Below, piece by piece: positions 55,420 to 63,982 of a DNA stretch of 64,000 bases. The position numbers and the translations under genes were made by a program. The notes under the pieces were generated by a model. It made no database searches and was not told the origin of the DNA. It worked only from the letters and a program-made list of their open reading frames with translations. Within the stretch, counting starts at the first letter, position 1, and the number at the start of each line of letters is the position of its first letter. This DNA is from Halocynthiibacter namhaensis (lineage in GTDB: Bacteria > Pseudomonadota > Alphaproteobacteria > Rhodobacterales > Rhodobacteraceae), in NCBI RefSeq assembly GCF_000812685.1, contig NZ_JWIF01000056.1, positions 186,001 to 250,000 on the forward strand. The letters are read 5' to 3'.

Positions 55420-58400
55420 ATGGCGTCTTATCAAATCAGGCAACGTGACCCTCTTTTTGACAGTGATACACAAGCGTCTCTGGAAAAACGTAGCAAGGAA
55501 TTGCTTGGCGTTGCGATGATAATTGTCGGGATCGCTTTTGTTTTGATGCTGTCCAGTTTCTCACCATCAGACCCAAGCTGGTTTGTTGCCTCAGATGCGC
55601 CGGTCCAAAATACATTGGGTACTTTGGGTGCGAAAATCGCTTGGTCATTATATTTTAGTGTTGGCTGGGGAAGCTGGGCTGTTCCAATGGCGTTGCTGGC
55701 CTGGGGGGGGCGTTATTTGCTTCACTATGGGGAAGATCGCGCGTTGATGTGCCTCATATTCCTGCCGGTAGGTATCACGATCATTTCGATTTACGCTTCG
55801 GTGTCGGTCTATGCATCATCCTTGGCCAACTCCAGCTTCTGGACGCAAAGTTTTGGCCCTGGTGGCTTTTTGGGCGCCGCCGTCGTGAGCCCCTTTCTAT
55901 CCGTCATGCATAACCTTGGCGGTGTTGCTGTTTGGGTTAATCTGCTTTCAATCGCGTCTGGTATCGGCATGATTGCAATGATGTTGTTTGTGCTGGGCTT
56001 TACCCGCAGCGAACTGACGAGATTTGGCCGTTTTCTGATCATTGGTGCTGTGGTTGGCTATGCGCAAGTGATGCGTTTGCTAGGCAAAGGCGCGAAGAAG
56101 GCCAGCGCAACGGCGCAGGCTGTGAATGATGCGCGTCTTGCACGGCAACAAAATGCGCAATATGACGCTGAACAGGCCCATCTATATGCGCAAACCGCTG
56201 CGGCTGTTGAGCCCGTTGCGCCACTTCAAAGTACAGCACAGGTTGTGCGCGCAGAGGAATATTACCAAGCGCCCCCTGCTGATCCGGTGTATTATGAAGA
56301 TGACTCTGTTATTGATGACACGCCACCACCTGCGCAAGAAGAGGTGAAGCAAGGTCTTTTGGCTTCGCTTTTGCGCCGCACGCCGGAACCTGAATTGGTT
56401 CAAGCTGAACCGCCCGCCTTTGCTGAGCCGCAAGAAGATGGGTCGGACCGCATCAAGTCGCGTATTTCGGATGCGATTCAAGCACGCCGCCGCCGTGTGC
56501 CGGTGCTGAAAGCAAACACCACCCGCAGTGCTGAACAGCCTCACCGTGCAGAACCACAATTGACCCGCGTCGCACCCGCAGTTGCGCCAATGGCCCCGAT
56601 GCTTGCCGCCGCTATGCCTGTTGTGCCCCAGGACCCTGCGCCAATTGTGGCTGATGTTCCGATGCAGACACCAACGCCTGAACGTATGTCCGCACCCATC
56701 GACGAATACAGATCGTATGAGGAACCAGAGGATTTCAGCGACGAGCCATTGGACGACTATCCCGCCTATACGCCGTTCGCAGCAGAAGAATCTGTGCAGG
56801 AGCAGGTGGATCAAGTTGCTGAGGATATTGGCCAAACATATGCGGAAGAAGCCGCCTATGAGCGGACGTATGAACCCGCGCCTGATGAGATGGCGGATCC
56901 GTATTTCCCTGAGGTCGCTGATGTTGCCGAACCCCCCGTGGTCCAGTCACGCATTCATGCTGCGCCGATAGAAATTCCCCAGCCGCCGGTTGCGCGCGCT
57001 GTGGTTCAGCATGCGCCCAGCAAACCTGTTCAACCATCACGCCAAGCCAAGGCCGAAGCGCAGCCAAACCTGCAGTTTGATCCGAAGGCTGACGTCTACG
57101 AAAACCCGCCCCTTAGCTTGCTGGCCAGCCCGGAAGCCATTGAACGTCATCACCTTTCTGATGAGGCGCTTGAAGAAAATGCGCGTATGTTGGAAAGCGT
57201 GTTGGACGATTATGGTGTCAAAGGCGAGATCGTTTCCGTGCGCCCTGGCCCGGTTGTTACTATGTATGAACTTGAACCTGCGCCTGGCTTGAAGGCATCC
57301 CGTGTGATTGGCCTTGCCGACGATATCGCGCGATCTATGTCTGCCCTGTCTGCACGTGTGTCCACTGTGCCTGGTCGTTCTGTCATTGGGATCGAATTGC
57401 CCAATGAAAAACGTGAAATGGTTAGCTTTCGCGAGATCTTATCCGGCCGCGATTACGGCGATGGCAGCCATGCTTTGCCGCTGGCGTTGGGCAAAGATAT
57501 TGGTGGTGCACCAGTCGTTGCGAACCTTGCCAAGATGCCTCACCTGTTGATCGCGGGTACGACAGGATCTGGTAAATCTGTGGCAATTAACACGATGATC
57601 CTGTCGCTGCTTTATAAGCTGTCGCCAGATGAATGTCGTATGATTATGATCGATCCGAAGATGCTGGAATTGTCTGTCTATGACGGTATCCCACATCTGT
57701 TGTCACCGGTTGTGACCGACCCTAAAAAGGCCGTTGTGGCGCTGAAATGGGTCGTCGGAGAGATGGAAGAACGGTATCGCAAGATGTCTCGCATGGGCGT
57801 GCGCAACATTGCGGGCTATAATGGCCGTGTGGAAGATGCGCTTGCCAAGAACGAGATGTTCTCGCGGACTGTGCAAACCGGGTTTGACGAAGAAACCGGT
57901 GATCCGATCTTTGAAACCGAAGAAAATACGCCTGAAAAAATGCCATATATCGTGGTCGTCGTCGATGAGATGGCCGATTTGATGATGGTTGCCGGTAAGG
58001 AAATCGAAGCGTGTATTCAACGCCTTGCGCAGATGGCGCGTGCGTCTGGTATCCATATCATTATGGCGACGCAGCGTCCGTCGGTGGATGTGATTACCGG
58101 GACGATTAAAGCCAACTTCCCAACTCGGATTTCGTTCCAAGTGACGTCAAAAATCGACAGCCGCACTATTCTTGGCGAACAAGGGGCGGAACAACTGCTT
58201 GGCATGGGGGATATGCTGTACATGGCTGGCGGGTCGAAAATTACCCGCGTGCACGGACCGTTCTGTTCTGACGAAGAAGTCGAAGAAATCGTGAACCACC
58301 TGAAAGCTTTTGGTCCGCCCAAATATATCGGTGGTGTGGTCGATGGTTTGGATGATGACAAAGCAGATAATATTGATGCTGTGCTTGGGCTTGGTACGGG

Positions 58401-58611
58401 GGGCAACACTGATGGCGAAGATGCTATCTATGATCAAGCTGTTGCGATTGTGATCAAAGACCGCAAATGTTCGACGTCTTATATTCAACGCAAACTTGCG
58501 ATTGGGTATAATAAGGCGGCGCGTTTGGTCGAGCAGATGGAAGATTCAGGCCTGGTCAGTGCGGCTAACCATGTTGGTAAACGCGAAATTCTTGTGCCAG
58601 AACAGGCTTGA
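55420..58611 (+). CDS. ftsK: DNA translocase FtsK
   Basis: FtsK sits at the division septum and pumps DNA to align and resolve chromosome dimers. The 1063-residue product has four membrane helices (about 30-210), a long Pro/Ala/Glu-rich linker (about 220-540), and the motor: Walker A in [13 protein letters not shown], Walker B in [11 protein letters not shown], and the C-terminal gamma domain ([25 protein letters not shown]) that reads KOPS sites. An eight-G run at 55703-55710 is intact in frame. GTAAGGACAGGTAAA precedes the ATG. Confidence 0.97.
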   Translation: MASYQIRQRDPLFDSDTQASLEKRSKELLGVAMIIVGIAFVLMLSSFSPSDPSWFVASDAPVQNTLGTLGAKIAWSLYFSVGWGSWAVPMALLAWGGRYLLHYGEDRALMCLIFLPVGITIISIYASVSVYASSLANSSFWTQSFGPGGFLGAAVVSPFLSVMHNLGGVAVWVNLLSIASGIGMIAMMLFVLGFTRSELTRFGRFLIIGAVVGYAQVMRLLGKGAKKASATAQAVNDARLARQQNAQYDAEQAHLYAQTAAAVEPVAPLQSTAQVVRAEEYYQAPPADPVYYEDDSVIDDTPPPAQEEVKQGLLASLLRRTPEPELVQAEPPAFAEPQEDGSDRIKSRISDAIQARRRRVPVLKANTTRSAEQPHRAEPQLTRVAPAVAPMAPMLAAAMPVVPQDPAPIVADVPMQTPTPERMSAPIDEYRSYEEPEDFSDEPLDDYPAYTPFAAEESVQEQVDQVAEDIGQTYAEEAAYERTYEPAPDEMADPYFPEVADVAEPPVVQSRIHAAPIEIPQPPVARAVVQHAPSKPVQPSRQAKAEAQPNLQFDPKADVYENPPLSLLASPEAIERHHLSDEALEENARMLESVLDDYGVKGEIVSVRPGPVVTMYELEPAPGLKASRVIGLADDIARSMSALSARVSTVPGRSVIGIELPNEKREMVSFREILSGRDYGDGSHALPLALGKDIGGAPVVANLAKMPHLLIAGTTGSGKSVAINTMILSLLYKLSPDECRMIMIDPKMLELSVYDGIPHLLSPVVTDPKKAVVALKWVVGEMEERYRKMSRMGVRNIAGYNGRVEDALAKNEMFSRTVQTGFDEETGDPIFETEENTPEKMPYIVVVVDEMADLMMVAGKEIEACIQRLAQMARASGIHIIMATQRPSVDVITGTIKANFPTRISFQVTSKIDSRTILGEQGAEQLLGMGDMLYMAGGSKITRVHGPFCSDEEVEEIVNHLKAFGPPKYIGGVVDGLDDDKADNIDAVLGLGTGGNTDGEDAIYDQAVAIVIKDRKCSTSYIQRKLAIGYNKAARLVEQMEDSGLVSAANHVGKREILVPEQA

Positions 58612-58623
58612 TCTCATTGATAA

Positions 58624-58658
58624 TGCCCCCGTGTGTTTCGCGTAAGCACGTGGGGGCA
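58624..58658 (+). terminator. Weak terminator hairpin after ftsK
   Basis: TGCCCCC (58624-58630) pairs with GGGGGCA (58652-58658), with partial GTG/CAC extension. Only two or three T follow before the -35 box of the next promoter. Confidence 0.5.
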
Positions 58659-58659
58659 T

Positions 58660-58688
58660 TTGACCTACGCCTGCGGTCAGACTATGTA
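58660..58688 (+). promoter_or_regulatory. Promoter of the speD-rhomboid/GNAT-lipoprotein-speE cluster
   Basis: TTGACC (58660-58665), a 17-base spacer and TATGTA (58683-58688) form a good sigma-70 promoter. An inverted repeat, AAATAAGA (58692-58699) with TCTTATTT (58733-58740), begins about where transcription should start and could fold at the 5' end of the mRNA, 28 bases before speD. Confidence 0.65.
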
Positions 58689-58768
58689 AGCAAATAAGAT
58701 GTTCGGCATCATATTGGGTGCGGGTCTGTGCGTCTTATTTAGCGATGATTGTTTTCGGGAATAACACT

Positions 58769-59161
58769 ATGCAAATGACCCCTGGTCCAAATAGTCGCCT
58801 TGGGCGCCATATAATTGCTGACTTTTATGACGCTGAAAACCTGTGTGAGATGCCTCCCATCCAAGACATTCTGACCGAGGCCGCTCAGGTGGCGGATGCG
58901 ACAGTCCTTGAGATGCGCTTGCACGACTTCGGCCCTGAATACGGCTTTACGGGTTTTGCTTTATTGGCTGAATCGCATATTTCGGTGCATACTTGGCCGG
59001 AACATGGGTATTGTGCGATCGATATTTTCATGTGTGGTCGTGTTGCGCCCGAGAAAAGCTTGGCCGTGTTGCGGACCTATTTCAATCCCAAGCGCGAGCA
59101 TGTCCAAACGATTGACCGCGGGGCAGATGTTCACGCGGCTTGTTTGCAAAACGCATCTTAA
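58769..59161 (+). CDS. speD: S-adenosylmethionine decarboxylase proenzyme (class 1B)
   Basis: SpeD makes decarboxylated S-adenosylmethionine, the aminopropyl donor for spermidine-type polyamines. The 130-residue product is the small prokaryotic form. It cleaves itself between Glu and Ser of AESHISVHTWPE; that Ser becomes the pyruvoyl group. The second motif GYCAIDIFMCG holds the catalytic Cys and Asp region. The start at ATG 58769 follows GGGAATAAC; an ATG at 58745 is possible. Three bases separate its stop from the rhomboid/GNAT gene, so the two are cotranscribed, and the partner SpeE-like gene lies two genes on. Confidence 0.94.
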   Translation: MQMTPGPNSRLGRHIIADFYDAENLCEMPPIQDILTEAAQVADATVLEMRLHDFGPEYGFTGFALLAESHISVHTWPEHGYCAIDIFMCGRVAPEKSLAVLRTYFNPKREHVQTIDRGADVHAACLQNAS

Positions 59162-59164
59162 TAC

Positions 59165-60457
59165 ATGGGTGATATTCGCCAACTTTGGACGACGGTAAGT
59201 CTCTGTGCGGTTGGGCTGGTTGTTTGGGGTGTCGCAGGCCCTTTCACCAATCCAGATTCGCTGGATAATCTTACCGCGACGTTTTGGGGTGTGTTTCGCC
59301 ATGGTGACCTGTTCCACTTGCTGACCAATCTTGGCTTGATCGCGGTTGCGGGTGCGAAAACGGAATGGGAAATCGGGTCACCACGTACTGCCGCTTTGGC
59401 ATGTGCCTGTATTCTGGTTGGGACACTCACCCAATATCACTTGGTGGATGGACGTTTTGTCGGCCTATCTGCGGCGTCTTATGGCTTGCTTGGGTTTGCG
59501 ATTATATCCGCTACACCGCGCGAGAAATACTGGACCACTTGGGGCATGATTGCAGTATTTCTTGCGTTGGAAGTACAGTTTCAATCCCAGTCCATATCGA
59601 TATACACACATATAACTTCAATTCTTATCGGCGGAGGTTACGCCATGTTTGGTTCGCTTTTTGGCAGCAAAGACCCAGTTCTAAAACCCATGCAATTGTC
59701 ACATATCTCACAGGTTGTTGCGATCATTGATGAAACGGATGACGATGATGCGCGTGAGGCAGAGCAGTCATTTATGCACGACGGCGTTGATGACATGTTT
59801 GTCCTGCAGCAGAGAAGTGATGTTCTTGGTGTGACTGGCTTTGGTGTCGATGAACAAGTGGATGACATTGCTTGGCTATCATGGACGTATCTTGCGAAAT
59901 CGCACACGGGCGAAGGCTTGGGCAGCCAAATGATGAACGATTTATTGGGCAAGTTGAAAGATCGCGGCATCCGCAAGCTGTTCATAGCAACCAGTGACTA
60001 CGATGATTTCGGAACGCCGCTTTATGCGGATGCTCATCGGATGTATGAAGATTTCGGCGCAGAAGTTGAACTAACGTTGCCAGAGTTCCACGGCGCGCGT
60101 GAAGCAAAAATTATCTATGGTCTGGGCAATCCAGAATTTGGCAATGATCATGGCATTGAGCCAGCGCAAAACACGGGCCTGCACATTAAAGGTGTCAGTT
60201 ATGAGGCGGAATCTGATCGTGTGATGGGCCTAAATTGGCAAGAAACCCCTGAGGGGCTGACCGGAATGGACAAAGCCTTAACGCAAGCGCGGGCGGATCA
60301 CGCCAAAATGGCGGTGGTTGCGATACCGTCGGATATTTCGGACGCGAATGGTGACGCACTTCGGTCACATGGTTTTGAAAAAAGCGGTCAACTCAAAGAT
60401 TATTACCATGTTGGATTGCATCAAGACTGGTGGATGTGTTCCTTGGGGCGTAAGTAA
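59165..60457 (+). CDS. Fusion protein: rhomboid-like intramembrane protease domain plus GNAT acetyltransferase domains
   Basis: A 430-residue fusion I have not seen described. Residues 1-168 hold six hydrophobic segments with rhomboid features: H51-x-x-x-N55 (HLLTN), the catalytic Ser102 in GLSAASYGLLG, and His149 in YTHITSILIGGG. After a short acidic linker (DETDDDD, 189-195), residues 185-320 form a GNAT domain, with the acetyl-CoA loop HTGEGLGSQM at 247-256. Residues 340-430 look like the second half of another GNAT domain (RSHGFEKSGQLKDYYHVG) without its acetyl-CoA loop. The frame is continuous. Placement between speD and a lipoprotein/SpeE pair suggests a membrane-bound step in polyamine-type modification (inference). 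A plain rhomboid or plain acetyltransferase role is possible. Confidence 0.8.
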   Translation: MGDIRQLWTTVSLCAVGLVVWGVAGPFTNPDSLDNLTATFWGVFRHGDLFHLLTNLGLIAVAGAKTEWEIGSPRTAALACACILVGTLTQYHLVDGRFVGLSAASYGLLGFAIISATPREKYWTTWGMIAVFLALEVQFQSQSISIYTHITSILIGGGYAMFGSLFGSKDPVLKPMQLSHISQVVAIIDETDDDDAREAEQSFMHDGVDDMFVLQQRSDVLGVTGFGVDEQVDDIAWLSWTYLAKSHTGEGLGSQMMNDLLGKLKDRGIRKLFIATSDYDDFGTPLYADAHRMYEDFGAEVELTLPEFHGAREAKIIYGLGNPEFGNDHGIEPAQNTGLHIKGVSYEAESDRVMGLNWQETPEGLTGMDKALTQARADHAKMAVVAIPSDISDANGDALRSHGFEKSGQLKDYYHVGLHQDWWMCSLGRK

Positions 60458-60490
60458 TGATTATCGAATTTTGAAATAGGGACAGTTCGT

Positions 60491-61066
60491 ATGTTTGGAC
60501 AAATTAAAACTCTTGCAGTCATTGGCGCAGCTGGCATCTTTTTGTTGGGATGTAAGTCGGAACAAACCGCAGATCTAGGTCAGGTGTTGGACCGCACAGA
60601 ATTCGTGCTGAGCAACTATCAAGAATATCTTGGCACAACGGGCGCAGAAGAAGTTTCTGATGAACAAATGGCCGAGTTCACAGAATACTACACCAGCGTT
60701 TTGAATGCTGATCCGCGTTTTTATGACAAAACACTGGGCCTTGACGTTCAGGCCGATGCGACCTTCCTTGGATATGCCGATGCAAACGCAAATGGCGTTC
60801 AGGATGAAGGCGAAGGCAAAGTCTTCACCGTTGAGATTGACGAAGAAAACAATCGTTTGATCGCGACTGACGTTGCCGGAAATTCCTCGGGTCTGCGTTT
60901 CTCTGGCACAGGTTTCTTGACCGGTATGCTGCTGGGTAACTTGCTAAGCCGTCAACGTGGTGCGGGCATTTCAAAGGGCAGCTTCAACAATCGTTCTGTG
61001 ACGCCTCGCAGCTCTTACCGTGCGCCAAGCAGTGCACGTGCGGGCGGCCCGCGCGCAGGCAAATAA
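60491..61066 (+). CDS. Small lipoprotein of unknown function in the speD-speE cluster
   Basis: I do not recognise the family. The 191-residue product has a lipoprotein signal ending in FLLGC (lipidated Cys21). The mature part is acidic and helix-rich (about 25-100), holds one calcium-loop-like motif DANANGVQDEGE (about 97-108), then a hydrophobic glycine-rich stretch GFLTGMLLGNLLS (about 147-159), and ends in a basic Ser/Arg-rich tail (RQRGAG, SSYRAPSSARAGGPRAGK). The tail resembles those of YgiB/DUF1190-like lipoproteins found near other speD-containing clusters, but similarity is only in style. It is 33 bases after the fusion gene. Confidence 0.7.
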   Translation: MFGQIKTLAVIGAAGIFLLGCKSEQTADLGQVLDRTEFVLSNYQEYLGTTGAEEVSDEQMAEFTEYYTSVLNADPRFYDKTLGLDVQADATFLGYADANANGVQDEGEGKVFTVEIDEENNRLIATDVAGNSSGLRFSGTGFLTGMLLGNLLSRQRGAGISKGSFNNRSVTPRSSYRAPSSARAGGPRAGK

Positions 61067-61069
61067 GCC

Positions 61070-61122
61070 GGCCCCGATACCCGAAATTTGGCTCGGATGC
61101 GGAAACGCTCCGGGCCTTTTTT
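61070..61122 (+). terminator. Terminator or attenuator between lipoprotein and speE-like genes
   Basis: GGCCC (61070-61074) pairs with GGGCC (61112-61116) around two nested small stems (CCGA/TCGG and GCG/CGC), followed by six T. It may limit read-through into the speE-like gene. Confidence 0.55.
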
Positions 61123-61151
61123 CTATCAATATAGGATTTAAGGCAAAACTT

Positions 61152-62702
61152 ATGTCGCAGTCTGACTCTCCCAATTACAAAGATCTTCCGAAACGTGAAG
61201 CGGTTGTTCTTCTTGCCTCGATCTTAATCGTTGCCCTGTGCGGCATCGTTTACGAATTGATCATTGGCACGGTTTCTAGCTATTTGCTGGGCAATTCTGT
61301 TTACCAATTCTCTCTGACGATTGGTTTCTTTATGTTTGCTATGGGCGTGGGGTCCTATGTCTCGCGCTTTATTCACGGCAATCTGATCCAAGCCTTCGTT
61401 TATGTTGAACTGATCCTCGCATTGGTTGGCGGGCTGTGCAGTATTTCTTTGTTCATGCTGTTCCCCTTTGCGCCGTGGTTATACACCATTGGAATGTTCA
61501 GTTTTATTTCGACGATTGGCTTCTTGGTTGGTTTGGAAATTCCGCTGCTAACACGGGTTTTGTCTGAACGATCCACGACCCGAGAATCCATTTCCGATGT
61601 TCTGTCGCTTGATTACATCGGGGCATTGATCGGCTCAGTCGCCTTTCCAATCCTGCTGTTGCCTTCGCTTGGTTTGATCACGGCGTCCTTTGCAATTGGT
61701 TTGATCAACGCCGCTGTCGCGCTTTTGAATGTGTTTTGGTTGCGCAAATATTTGGATGCGCCACGACGCATGTTGGCCGCAACGATTGGTGCGATCATTT
61801 TGCTGTTTGGCCTAACTTTGCTTGCGTCGCGGATTACTGCCTTCGCGCAGGATCACCTGTATTTCGACCAAGTTGTGTGGCGCAGCCAGTCCCCTTATCA
61901 ATCCTTGGTGGTGACGAACACTTGGAAAACAAGTGACGTGCGTTTGTTTATCGATGGGCATTTGCAGTTCGCCGAAGTCGATGAATATCGGTATCACGAA
62001 GCGCTGGTACATCCCGTGATGTCATGGGGTGGGGATACTGCAGAAACTGTTCTTGTATTGGGGGGCGGCGATGGGCTTGCGATCCGCGAAATACTGAAAC
62101 ACCCATCGGTCAAGCGGATCGATCTTGTGGACCTTGATCCAGAAATGACAGGTTTGGGTGAGGAATTTGCCCCTATCGTTAGGCTGAACAATGGCAGCAT
62201 GCTGTCCCCATTGGTTAATGTTCATAACGAGGACGCGTTTCTATATGTGAAAGAAACAGATCAGACTTATGATCGCATCATTATCGATTTCCCTGATCCT
62301 CACAATGAAGCGTTGTCAAAGCTGTATTCGGTTGAATTTTATGCAATGGTTTCTGGGGTTCTCGCCGAGAACGGGACCATTGTTTCGCAAAGCTCGTCGC
62401 CGTTTTTTGCGCCACATTCCTATTGGACGGTTGCAGAAACGCTGAAAGAAATTTTCCCAGAGGTGATAAGTTACAATAGAAGCATTCCGTCCTTTGGCAT
62501 TTGGGGGTTCCATATGGCATCAAATGTGGAAGGCGGACAACTTGGGGAATTGCCTGATGGGTTGCGTTCGCTGACGGCGGAAAGCTTTGCCGCAAATCGG
62601 ATTTTTACGGCTGATTTGCAGCCAAAGCGTGACCTCAGAGTGAACTCAATTTTCAGCCCATCTATATATGAAGAATACGCGCAAGATCTGAAGAATTTTT
62701 GA
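61152..62702 (+). CDS. Membrane-fused spermidine synthase-like protein (PRK03612 type)
   Basis: A 516-residue fusion of about seven membrane helices (20-230) with a C-terminal spermidine-synthase-like methyltransferase fold (about 240-510). The donor-binding motif is VLVLGGGDGLAIREIL (301-316), followed by IDLVDLDPEM and the active-site region IIDFPDPHNEALSKLYSVEFY, where classical SpeE has DSSDP. Such proteins use decarboxylated AdoMet to add aminopropyl groups; the membrane part suggests a membrane-linked acceptor (inference). The start ATG at 61152 is preferred over an open frame reaching back to 61020. It shares a cluster with speD and is convergent with fliL, three bases apart. Confidence 0.85.
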   Translation: MSQSDSPNYKDLPKREAVVLLASILIVALCGIVYELIIGTVSSYLLGNSVYQFSLTIGFFMFAMGVGSYVSRFIHGNLIQAFVYVELILALVGGLCSISLFMLFPFAPWLYTIGMFSFISTIGFLVGLEIPLLTRVLSERSTTRESISDVLSLDYIGALIGSVAFPILLLPSLGLITASFAIGLINAAVALLNVFWLRKYLDAPRRMLAATIGAIILLFGLTLLASRITAFAQDHLYFDQVVWRSQSPYQSLVVTNTWKTSDVRLFIDGHLQFAEVDEYRYHEALVHPVMSWGGDTAETVLVLGGGDGLAIREILKHPSVKRIDLVDLDPEMTGLGEEFAPIVRLNNGSMLSPLVNVHNEDAFLYVKETDQTYDRIIIDFPDPHNEALSKLYSVEFYAMVSGVLAENGTIVSQSSSPFFAPHSYWTVAETLKEIFPEVISYNRSIPSFGIWGFHMASNVEGGQLGELPDGLRSLTAESFAANRIFTADLQPKRDLRVNSIFSPSIYEEYAQDLKNF

Positions 62703-62705
62703 CGC

Positions 62706-63230
62706 TTACAGATCCTGCCTGATCAGATCTTGGATCAACACATCAATCACGGGCGGGCCCAATTGGCGTCTTGCGGTTTCAAGTAAGGCATTGCGCAGCA
62801 GGGTCATCTTATTGCTTTCGGTGAATGCACCATCAAAGCCGCCGATGTTGGCGTGATCAAACATCACTTGCAGGAAAGAATCGCGTAGTTTGGGAAGCTG
62901 ACGGAAAACCTCTTCCGTGTTGCCGGGTAAAACTTCGACGCTTAAAGACATGACAACCAGCGCCACGATTTTTTCATCTTTCACCACAGAGACGACAAAT
63001 TGGTTTGCCAGTTTTACAAATTCGCTTGTCTCGGGTGGCTCTTCACCGTCCTCATGCATCTCGTCTGCGGTTCCGTTCGGCATATCAGCCGTCAGGTTTG
63101 CATCATCTCCGGGGCCACATGGGTGAACTTCGACAGGTGGCGGGGGGGGCGGGCGCAGGGCGACCCCTGCGCCAACACCAACCCCGATGCCAACCAATGC
63201 CAGTAGAATAGGTAAAATCTTTCCCATCAC
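62706..63230 (-). CDS. fliL: Flagellar basal body-associated protein FliL
   Basis: FliL surrounds the stator units of the flagellar motor. The 174-residue product has one N-terminal membrane helix (about 5-26), a Pro-rich stretch (RPPPPPPVEVHP), an acidic linker and the periplasmic domain, which is short of a strict motif but has the FVKLANQFVVSVV and LRDSFLQVMFDHANIGGFDG blocks seen in alphaproteobacterial FliL. The first codon is GTG (63230) or ATG (63227). It is 11 bases after flgH on the same strand. Confidence 0.85.
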   Translation of the reverse strand: MMGKILPILLALVGIGVGVGAGVALRPPPPPPVEVHPCGPGDDANLTADMPNGTADEMHEDGEEPPETSEFVKLANQFVVSVVKDEKIVALVVMSLSVEVLPGNTEEVFRQLPKLRDSFLQVMFDHANIGGFDGAFTESNKMTLLRNALLETARRQLGPPVIDVLIQDLIRQDL

Positions 63231-63241
63231 ATGCAGTCTCC

Positions 63242-63970
63242 TTAGAAGGGCAGTACGATATCGGCGATTTGCTGACCAATACGAGGTTGCTGAACGTCTG
63301 AGATTTGGCCGCGGCCACCATATGAAATGCGCGCCGATGCGATTTTGTCGTAGGTGATTTCATTTTGGCGCGAGACATCTTCGGGCCGTACATAACCAGA
63401 TACGAGAAGCTCTCTGAGTTCGAAATTCACGCGAACTTCTTGAGACCCCTGAAGGGCCAACACACCGTTGGGCAAAACGTCGACAACAGTTGCTGCCACG
63501 CGCAATTCAAGCTTTTCATTCCGGCTTACCGTGCCGCTGCCTGCTGACGCGCTTGTGGAATTCGTTTGCACGAGTGGATCTACGCCAGCACCGGTCGGGA
63601 GGCCTGCCGCGATACGCTGTGGGATGCCCAAAAGCTGAGGGATACCCATGCTTTCATTCCCAGAACGGCTTCGGTTTGTGGCGTTGGATATCTCGGCCTT
63701 ATCATCAATTTTGATCACAACTGTCAGGATGTCTCCCCGCAAGGACGCACGTCGATCCCCAAGAAGCGATCCACGACTGCGTGTCCAAAGTGACGATCCG
63801 TCATTGGGCTGGGGTGCAACCAATGACACGGTCAGACCAGGCGTGATCATTGCGGTTTGTTCGGCCCCGCCTTCCGGTGCGACGAATTCGGGTGCGCGGC
63901 CAACGTTTTCAAGCCGAGTACAGGCTGTGACGGTGAAAACAGCAGATAGAAGTAGAAAGATGCGTAACAT
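63242..63970 (-). CDS. flgH: Flagellar L-ring protein FlgH
   Basis: FlgH forms the outer-membrane ring around the flagellar rod. The 242-residue lipoprotein has a signal ending in VTAC (lipidated Cys17), and family blocks SLWTRSRGSLLGDRRASLRGD, ILTVVIKIDDKAEISN, and the C-terminal GYVRPEDVSRQNEITYDKIASARISYGGRG. Length and motifs are normal. It leads into fliL; the flagellar cluster continues to the right. Confidence 0.96.
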   Translation of the reverse strand: MLRIFLLLSAVFTVTACTRLENVGRAPEFVAPEGGAEQTAMITPGLTVSLVAPQPNDGSSLWTRSRGSLLGDRRASLRGDILTVVIKIDDKAEISNATNRSRSGNESMGIPQLLGIPQRIAAGLPTGAGVDPLVQTNSTSASAGSGTVSRNEKLELRVAATVVDVLPNGVLALQGSQEVRVNFELRELLVSGYVRPEDVSRQNEITYDKIASARISYGGRGQISDVQQPRIGQQIADIVLPF

Positions 63971-63982
63971 TTTGTATCCTTG

